64,000 bases of DNA from NCBI GenBank assembly GCA_036927565.1, contig JAYESD010000001.1, positions 286,699,560-286,763,559 of the forward strand, read 5' to 3'. Both the position numbers and the translations under genes were made by a program. This document shows, in pieces, positions 56,881 through 64,000 of this stretch (its first letter is position 1; each line of letters begins with the position of its first letter). This DNA comes from Tuctoria greenei (Eukaryota; Streptophyta; Magnoliopsida; Poales; Poaceae). The notes beneath the pieces were generated by a model that did no database searches, had not been told where the DNA came from, and worked only from the letters and a program-made list of their open reading frames with translations.

Positions 56881-57128
56881 TAAACAACCAGTTTATTTAT
56901 TCAATTAAAAATAGAAGATGACTTGCAAAAAATATGAAATTTTGTAGATATGTCAAGCGAAACATGCAGAACACAATGGTATGGTTAGATGTTATTTTAA
57001 TTTTTTTTTTGAAAAATTTTTAAAATTCAGATTTGAATTTCATTGAAATTTCCTGAACGTCTGAAATAAAATAGCAAAAAGGATTCAAAAATCTTGAAAC
57101 TTTGCAGGGAGGCATTTGGATTATTCCT

Positions 57129-57316
57129 CTGACATGTAGCAGTGCACTGTCGTATGTGTCTTTTACGAGATTCCCCTGACATGTATCAGTGCATTGTCGT
57201 ATGTGTCTTTTACGAGATTCTCCTGACATGTACCAGTGAACTGTCGTATGTGTCTTTTACGAGATTCCCCTGACATGTACCAGTGCAATGTCGTATGTGT
57301 CTTTTATGAGATTCGC
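57129..57316 (+). repeat. Four tandem ~47-bp units upstream of the GRF gene
   Basis: Units begin CTGACATGTA at 57129, 57176, 57222 and 57269. Each continues CAGTG, then TGTCGTATGTGTCTTTTACG and AGATT. The array ends about 110 bp before the GRF start codon; a TATAAAAG motif at 57372 follows it. It contains the same GTCGTATG half-site as the terminal palindromes. Confidence 0.85.
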
Positions 57317-57429
57317 CTGACATGGTCCATAGACTTTCGTACACTTGGTCCATAGACCCATCCACGTTCGTCTATAAAAGGGTCCGCACCTCTTACATTT
57401 CGTATACGATTAAAGTTAGTAGTAACACA

Positions 57430-57923
57430 ATGGAAAACAGAGGTCGTGCAAGGAGAGGAGAAGGAAACATTAGGCCAGTGCCTCAGAACTACTTAGTTGG
57501 CGGTCCTTCGTGGTTCGATGAACCACTTGATGAATTCCCTCTATTAGGAAAAAGTGATTTTGGTGTGTTTAATCCTCTTCGTCCATATGATAGTACCAAA
57601 GAAGAATGGCCCAAGTGTCGTTGCGGCCTGGATTGTTTGTTGCAAATGATGGATGGAAAAGAGGATAGCGGTCGTCGATTCTTTCGTTGCCCTGTGGCTC
57701 GTGCGGTAAGTTCATATCGTATTTGTGTACGTTCACGTTGTATTTCTTTTTGTTATGTTTACTTTAAATTTGTTTTTTGTAGTCTTATTTCGATGAAGAT
57801 AACTGCGGATACACATTGTGGGTTGATCCAGTACCTATCAAGCCTATTCAAGATTACATAAAATATTTGCGAAATCGAAACCGAGAATTAGTAGGTCATA
57901 TTGCGGATATGGAGTTAGAATAA
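57430..57923 (+). CDS. GRF-type zinc-finger protein of the MULE
   Basis: Two exons: 57430-57705 and 57783-57923, joined at GCG|GTAAG ... TTTTTGTAG|TC. Both are whole numbers of codons (92 and 47), giving 138 residues and a stop at 57921. The ATG at 57430 lies 50 bp after a TATAAAAG motif. The protein has a basic N-terminus (NRGRARRGEG), then the GRF zinc finger: KCRCGLDCLLQM, then SGRRFFRCP, an exon junction within the finger, then the tail CGYTLWVDP. Zinc-finger GRF domains bind nucleic acid and occur in many plant transposon proteins. No lesions are seen. It converges on the plant-mobile-domain gene. Its role in the MULE is unknown. Confidence 0.68.
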
Positions 57924-58217
57924 TTGGAGGATGATACTAGTCCTAAGTGCAACAATATGTCCTGTGAATGTCCTCACCACAAGTGAAAATGTACTAGTTA
58001 CGAACTATGTTTCATTATTCCATCAAATGTATCGTTTAAATGTTCCTATGCCTTCAATTTCAATAAGATACTCGTTTGCTTCAGTTTTTTAAGTAACGTG
58101 TAGTATGTAATACTTCCTTTCCATGCGAAACACCATAGGAATAGAAACATAATGAAGTAATATAATATAACATAAGTTTTGTACATCATAAGTCACACAT
58201 ATACGTCGTACATAACA

Positions 58218-60161
58218 CTAACGTCTACCACGCTTGTCGGCCCTACGCGCAGCATTCACATGAGCCCGGTCATATGAAATGTCTAGTGGCGGTCTCCTCT
58301 GTCGTTGCGGACGGCCAGCCTGCTCCGGTGTCTGAAACTGCTGAGTCTGCTGAGTCGAAATAGGAGCACCGGCCAACTGAGACCCATGAAGTGTATCGTA
58401 CTGCGCTATATCAACGAGGAAGTCCTCGACCTAGAAAGGTGTCATCGGAGGAGTGTCGTGCTGCGTCTGTGAGTCGGACATCATAGTCTCAAAGTCCGCT
58501 CTGTACGTACCTGCAATTATAGAATAATTATCAGTACAAACTCAAATTACGAAAATAAAAATGAATGAGAAAAATTATTCTACATCGTACCTGCGTCCGT
58601 CTGTGGGATATGCGGAGCCCCCCAAGCAGGTACCTGTGCCGAGGGATCCGTAAAGTGCTGACCCCAATCAGGCACCTGTGTCGACGTGCCTGCGAAGTCC
58701 GAACCCCAAGCAGGCACCTGTGTCGACGTGCCTGCGAAGTCGGGACCAGGGACCTGTGTAGACGTCCATGCAAAGGCTGTAACGTGTGGGGTCGTCGACG
58801 TAGGTACCTGCGTAGATGTGCCTGCGAAAACAATATCAGTACAGTATTACTAATGTTTAAAAATACTTAATTTGATACGCATTTCGTACCTGCTATGTTG
58901 CGACGCCTCGTGTGCTGTGCTGAAGGCAACGTAGTGTCTTGTACACAGGACTGTGTACAATAAGCCAACCGTAAGCTCTCCACCGCGTTGCTGTAGATGT
59001 TATGGAGCACGTGTACCATATCCGACGAAGTCATCGATATCCCCTGTCTCAAACGCTGAAGTCCTGCTGCGGACTGCTCAACAATGAGACGGACCCGATG
59101 CATCTTCACATTCATGAGAAGTAATCAGAGAAACAATTTAATTAAGTAATGTCTATACGTTAAAGTACACAAAGTAACTACAATATGAAAGCTCTTACCG
59201 CCATTGATGTAGCTTCATCTCTATGTCGCGGATACGTATCTACCACCCTGGGTACGTGCGGCTGTCGCTCCGCAGGAGTGTGTCCGAGAACTGCTCGGGT
59301 GCGAGGAAGAAATCACCGTAAGTACTCCTCGTACACCTCGTGTGAGAACGGTCGAGTCTCCTGCACGACGTCGACTAGTGCCTGGGACCACTGCAACAGC
59401 CACGGATGCATGCGCTCTGCCCACACTCCAGGCGTAGACGTACCCTTACGGCCGTACCTGCATGAGAAATATGTACATTAAATTTGCACAACTAAATGAG
59501 TAAATAGAGATGGGATGAAGCACTTACGTATGTACTGAAGAAGGCACAACAGAATGTGGAATGACCGGGAAAGCCTGCTGTAAGACAAACTGACGCAACA
59601 CGCGGTGTGGTGTGTACTCCTCGACGAAGATGTCGTACACCAGAGCTTTCCTAGTGAGCCAGTAATCCGAGTCTCTGTAGCACAGCAATGCAAGCCCCCT
59701 CGGTGCTCGCTGGTCGTGCTCGTCCATACCGTACGGTGTCCATCGTACGTCCTCGTCGGCCTGTAACCGATCGAACTCTTTGCTGAATCCGGCGTACACC
59801 TTGTGCATTTACTTGTTACCCCACTCACGCTGCAAATCATATATGTTGTCAGTATAACATAAGCGTACAAATTGAATTAGCGTACAAATTGTCAGTGTAA
59901 CTTAAAATATGTACGTACCGCACGGTGTACCCAAAAAGTACCCATAGTAGGGCCGTCATCCGGACGCTCACCGTACTCATCACCATCATACGGCTCTGGG
60001 ATGACTTCAGGTCGTCCAATCATGAAGCGCTCGTAAACCCACAGCTGTAGGAGCAACGGACAACCCGTGAGGACAGCGTTGCTTGCTACCTTAGTGCACG
60101 CGTCACAGAGTCCTCTATACGTGGCAGCGAGCACTGCTGACCCCCAACTGTACTGAGGCAC
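58218..60161 (-). pseudogene. Plant mobile domain (PMD) sequence in the MULE
   Basis: Exons read down the minus strand. The block PQYSWGSAVLAATYRGLCDA (60161-59926) is followed after an intron by DEDVRWTPYGMDEH and LALLCYRDSDYWLTRKALV (59830-59524). After another intron come VWAERMHPWLLQWSQALVDV and FSHEVYEEYLR (59459-59210), then a helical block (59110-58890), a proline-rich repeat AGTSTQVPAWGSDF (58820-58610) and a basic end RRADKRGRR at 58218. These are the hallmarks of the PMD/MAIN-like family, which occurs both in host proteins and inside Mutator and gypsy elements. Defects are a TAA near 59812, a TGA near 59325 (at a conserved Trp-like position) and a TAG near 58432. The N-terminal part of the domain is absent: the sequence begins directly after the transposase stop. 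Confidence 0.8.
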
Positions 60162-60164
60162 GCG

Positions 60165-62664
60165 TCACAGAGTTTGACATCGACCTCTTTTCTGCTTCAA
60201 CCGCGAGATATCAGGTGCTCGCATAGCATCAAGCCCTAAATCCATGGTAAATGAGCTCAGATTACCAAATTCATATACCTCTGCATTCCATGTACTGACA
60301 ACAACACTTTTCTAAAAGTAGTATGAAACGTAATTGGTCACTGTCAGGTTAGTAAATGAGCAAGCTGCAATCACATGGGAACATGGTCTATGGAAGAGTT
60401 GTGGCTTCATGCATGTGCACGTGCAATCCTGCTGATGAAGTATGCACTGTTGAACAACTCTAACACGGTTAGCACCACGATGGTCCTTATCCCTACAAAG
60501 GATTTCAAACCTGTGCTCTGCGGTACCCATAGGTCTGACACGATGAAATCGGGTCTTTTCAATCTTCTTCTCCATGTATTTGCACAGGTATGGTGAATAA
60601 GCCAAATTCACATTATTCAGTGCTGAAATAGCAGTCGCATAACGTTGACGAAAATATTTGCATGTCCCATATAAAATGCCCTCAACAATAGCAACCAAAG
60701 GTAACCCTCTTAAACCGCGAATGACCCAGTTGTATATCTGCATTTCGTATCACTGCATTAGCATGATGAAATACATAACTTACACAACTAAAACACTTAG
60801 GAATGATGGATATTACCTCAGCTAAATTAGTTGTCATGATACCATACTGAACACCATTGGTGTCGTATAACAAGGACCACTTCTCTTTTGCTTCGCGCCG
60901 AATCCAATGAGAGAAGTTTCTGCGTGAAATGTCACGAGGATTGCTAGTGCTTGAAGACACTTCTGCACTGCCAGAAGTCAATTCGTCGAGACGTTTCCAA
61001 AGAGCAATAAACTTACTCGCCTGATTTTGACTACACAACATCTTGAACAAATTCATAAGTTGCTTGTTCTTGAAGTGGCTAAAAAAGTTGGCACCTAAAT
61101 GCCTCATGCAATATCTTGATTGAATGTCTATCCAATAAGGTTGATGTCCCCGATCCAATGATCCAAATTTCAAATCAGATATTGCTTTAAGCAATCCAGC
61201 ATGACAATCGTGTATGAGACAGACATCAGGACGTTCTTGAATTACAACCATCTTGACCCGACTAAGGAACCAATACCAGCTTTTAGTGTTCTCACTTTCC
61301 ACAAATGCGAAGGCCACAGGCAACACCTGTTGGTTCCCATCAACTGCAATAGCAGTAAGAATTTGACCTTTGTACTTTCCAGTTAAAAATGTACCATCAA
61401 TGCAGAGTATTGGTCGACAATGTCTGAAAGCAGCAATACATTGGCCTAATGCAAAGAATGCACGGTGCAGATACAACTTCCCAGACACACTTCTATGCGG
61501 CATGTCCATAATGTCGTAAAAAGTACCAACATTTTTTTCCTGAATGGTCTGCAACAACTTTGGAAGGTTATCATAAGACGCTTCAAAAGTACCAAATCTT
61601 TGTTCAATCACTTTCTGTTTGGCCCTCCATGCTTTAGAGTAACTTATGGTGTACTTGAACTCTTCCTCAATAGTGGCTATTATTGATTTTGGTTCAAACT
61701 GTATGTTGTCCACTATACGGGCATACATATGATTTGCAATGAAATCTGAGGTCAAAGCACCGTTGCACTTCTCCAATTCCTGCAACTGACATGTGTGATC
61801 AACCATTTTTGAAACTTTCCAAAGCTTCGTCCACTTCTCCTCGAAACCATGAACTCGAAAAGGACAAGTTGGGAACACACATTTCACATCATATAATTTT
61901 GGACTAGACTTGTAAACTGTAAATGATCTCTGCACAGACAAAGACCAATATTTTACTGCATCTTTCAAACCATCTTTGTCTTTAAAAATATCTCCTTGTG
62001 TTAACTGGTTCTCATGATATCCAGATAACCCAGAATATTTTTCTGCAGCTGCTAAATTACTCGGGATTGCATTGTTCCAGTCTGCAGGAATGATAATATC
62101 ATTCTCATCATTAGAAGAGTCATCTTCAATAACATTTTCATATTCCATGTCCTTAATTCTAATTTGTTCAACTAAATCTTCGATGTGCTCTCCTTCATCA
62201 GCGACACCAAGTGGGTCTTCTTGCATCTGGTTCACTCCGCCTTCGACCTCTACCTCAGTATCTTCCATATCGTCTGCATCAGCTGAATCTTCAACTTCTT
62301 TCGTTTCTGCTTGCGCAAGAAACACCAGCGGCCAACCCCGCTCCACAACTGTATCTACCCATTTCCTCCAATTCTGTGTCCCCTTAATAGGAACGAAATC
62401 CCAATAACATCCATCTTTTGCTCGATTAATCAATCCTTTCAGTTTCACTTGATATACTTGTTCATCAAGGTTTAACGTTTTAATCAGCCATTTCTCCAGA
62501 CTACCAAATGATCTCTCATTTGGTCTTGCTTTCCCCCTCACCAACGACGTCCAAGCAGACATATCAACCTCTGTTGACCCATAAACAAGCGTGCCTTCTC
62601 CGTAGAAAATACGAAACATTAATTTGTCCGACATTCCTACTGTATTCAATATAAACAAACGCAT
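60165..62664 (-). pseudogene. MULE (MudrA-like) transposase
   Basis: Exon 1 is 62664-60817 (616 codons) and exon 2 is 60737-60165 (191 codons), joined at GAG|GTAATA ... ATGCAG|ATATAC, giving about 806 residues. Numbering from ATG 62664: an acidic region at 125-195; the MuDR DNA-binding zinc-finger region at 225-292 (CVFPTCPFRVH ... HTC); the MULE catalytic domain at about 400-525 with CIDGTFLTGKYKGQILTAIA (Asp 423), LIHDCHAGLLKAI (Asp 486) and YCMRH (Cys 519, His 522); then VYNW-type MTTNLAE/IYNWVIRGLRGLPL across the junction; and a SWIM zinc finger CTCTCMKPQLFHRPCSH. The only lesion I see is one in-frame TAG at 60312-60314, about 50 codons from the end. The last codons overlap a 16-bp sequence repeated in the adjoining PMD gene. 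Confidence 0.88.
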
Positions 62665-63390
62665 TATAATCTATTCTAACCAAATTAATTTGACTCTATA
62701 AAACGTATATATTTGTCACATATTTGTAACTACATGAGCAATTTTACGCTCCTATGTAATGTATGACAATATTTTATAAATACTAATAAAACATAATATA
62801 ATATATATTACACATTTATAAACTGAAAAATCATATCAAAAACACGAGTACATTTTAATTATACGAACTATACATTAAGAAAACATGCTGCAATAATGTA
62901 CTCTACCGTAATCATGACATTCGCATGAATATTAACAAAAATCATATTAAACTATATGCATGAACCATATGAATTCATATAATATTGACAACAATCGCGT
63001 GCACAACGAGTAACAATATGCAATTATATTATATTGACAACAATACACTATATGCATGAACAACGTGTACAAAAATTAAATACAATACACTATGTCGCGT
63101 GTGTTATCAACACTATACATTCATACAAACAAATATCATACTATAATACGCATTCATATTATATTGACAACAAAACAATCCAAATGTACGGTGGCAAAAT
63201 CAATACCGAAGTCGCGAGGATCCGAGGACGACGGATCGGAGACGAAAAAGGCGAGAGCACCGAGCGTCGGCACGGCAAGGCGCCGTGCGGGAGCGGTGGA
63301 GGTCGCGGGCGGGGCGGGCTGGGAGCGAGGCAGGCGGCGGGCTGGGAGCGAGGCAGGCGGGCGGGGCGGCGCGAGGCTTTATAACTGGCA
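62665..63390. other. MULE promoter side: AT-rich then GC-rich, no gene
   Basis: The stretch 62665-63190 is AT-rich with repeated phrases (ATATTGACAACAA at 62985, 63030 and 63164; CACTATATGCATGAAC near 63045) and probably carries the transposase promoter. The stretch 63190-63385 is GC-rich with GGCGGGCTGGGAGCGAGGCA duplicated at 63315-63360. Translated pieces are low complexity. Confidence 0.55.
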
Positions 63391-63391
63391 G

Positions 63392-63566
63392 ACCGTCGTA
63401 TGAGCCTCATACGACGGTTCGCCCGTGACCGCAAGTCGTATGAGGCTCATACGACGTTCGCTGCTGCCTCGTTTTCCGCGGCGACCGTTGGCCGCGTGGC
63501 AGCCACGTTGGACCATCGTATGAGCCCCATACGACATTCATTACGTCGTATGGGACTCATACGACG
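63392..63566. repeat. MULE right subterminal palindromes
   Basis: There are four copies of the GTCGTATGAGNCNCATACGAC palindrome at about 63392, 63427, 63513 and 63544, matching those at the left end. The centre bases differ (GCC, GGC, CCC, GAC) but remain partly self-complementary. Confidence 0.85.
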
Positions 63567-64000
63567 GTGGGTCAGATCTGCAAATTTTTTAAATCGACGG
63601 TTATTAATAAAATTTTGGATTAAAAATCGTATATTAAAAAAAATTCCAGGGGTAAACATGTCAATTCAGCTCTTCTAACCTCTCAGTTGAAACTGAATCA
63701 AAAAGACTAGCCAAACGATTTTAAAGTTATTTTGTTTAATGTTTTGAAACTGTTTCAAATTGAAACTGAAATTGTTTCTGATTCTGATCGAATCTGGAAC
63801 TGTACCAAACGCACCCTAAGAGTTTATTTTAGAAAATCATAGAAAATCATTTTCAGCCATAGAATCACTTCACTAGAGAATCAGAAGTGAATCCAGAGAA
63901 TTAGCTTTGTGAATCTGTGCCAAAGGGGGCCTAAGCAACTACCTATACTAGCCTATGTGGATGTGGCCAACGCTAAAGCATCCCACAATTCTCTACTAAG

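Larger units (their letters stand above)
56595..63646. mobile_element. Mutator-like element (MULE)
   Basis: It is flanked by the 10-bp direct duplication CAGGGGTAAA (56585-56594 and 63647-63656). The terminal inverted repeats extend at least 70 bp (GAATTTTTTTTAATATACG at both ends, then TTTTAATCCAAA and TTATTAATAACC). Just inside are clusters of 21-bp palindromes. Coding content: a GRF zinc-finger gene (plus, 57430-57923), plant-mobile-domain sequence (minus, to 58218) and MULE transposase (minus, 60165-62664). The size is 7052 bp. Near-identical target copies suggest a fairly recent insertion. Confidence 0.93.
55061..63931. mobile_element. Harbinger-like non-autonomous element hosting a MULE
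   Basis: The ends are GGCCCCCTTTTGCAAAGC at 55061 and, inward from the right, GGCCCCCTTTGGCACAGATT from 63931, flanked by TAA at 55058-55060 and 63932-63934. Subterminal sequences are full of AGAATCA/TGATTCT words in both directions. Its own DNA is the left arm 55061-56594 and right arm 63647-63931 (about 1.8 kb); the rest is the MULE. No transposase of its own is visible. Confidence 0.85.
48502..64000 (-). mobile_element. Second copy of the gypsy family (gypsy-2), interrupted
   Basis: Its own sequence is 48502-55060 and 63935-64000; a Harbinger-like element fills the gap. The 3' LTR (48502-51222) matches the gypsy-1 LTR in reverse complement. A polypurine tract AAGGGAGTAGATT (minus strand) precedes it. 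Pol lies at about 51240-53770 and gag at 53852-54989. The leader continues at 63935 and the 5' LTR is beyond the window. About 0.8 kb including RNase H is deleted from pol. Confidence 0.9.

Noticed and set aside
58531..58870. Arg/Ser-rich ORFs on both strands
   Set aside because: They are frames across the proline-rich repeat of the plant-mobile-domain gene; only the minus-strand frame reading AGTSTQVPAWG fits the family.

Overview
This window is nuclear DNA from a grass (Poaceae). Three things point there: two intronless CBF/DREB1 cold-response transcription factor genes whose proteins look like the rice DREB1 cluster, Sirevirus-type Ty1-copia and Tekay/Del-like Ty3-gypsy retrotransposons, and grass-style CACTA, PIF/Harbinger, Mutator-like (MULE) and Stowaway/Tourist elements. 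No species is assigned. All protein calls come from reading motifs by eye; no database was searched.

Layout. (1) 1-30640 is a four-deep nest. A CACTA element (23767-30640, minus strand, left part missing) is cut by a Sirevirus-like copia (1-1829 and 19432-23766). That copia is cut by a gypsy element (1830-19426, duplicated target CTATT on both sides). The gypsy 3' LTR is cut by a second Sirevirus-like copia (8018-17855, minus strand). (2) 30641-37149 is the gene island: DREB1A-like (32034-32756) and a second DREB1 (35477-36238), both on the plus strand 2.7 kb apart, each with its own TATA box. Small MITEs lie between them, one about 110 bp upstream of the second TATA box. (3) 37150-48501: a PIF/Harbinger element (37150-47653, target TAA) sits in what appears to be the LTR of a further copia (PBS at 47710, gag at 48019-48501). 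The Harbinger element itself carries a young copia (37553-44098, target CGTTT) with an unbroken gag-pol frame. (4) 48502-64000: a second copy of the same gypsy family (minus strand) is inserted in that gag. It carries a Harbinger-like element (55061-63931, target TAA), which carries a MULE (56595-63646, 10-bp target duplication). The MULE encodes a transposase, plant-mobile-domain coding sequence and a GRF zinc-finger protein.

The DREB1 genes are the only host genes I can support. Nearly all transposon proteins are broken by nonsense codons and frameshifts; the exceptions are the copia polyprotein at 39123-43331 and the small GRF gene.

Two features stand out as possibly undescribed. First, the leader of the young copia (38655-39084) holds seven tandem hairpins whose stems vary, with at least one compensatory change, while a 17-nt loop core stays almost constant. 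Second, arrays of the palindrome CGGACTAGTCCG and its ACTTGT/ACAAGT variants occur in the LTRs and leaders of both Copia and Gypsy elements. At one place the shared sequence extends about 55 bp without gaps, as though a regulatory module had moved between superfamilies.
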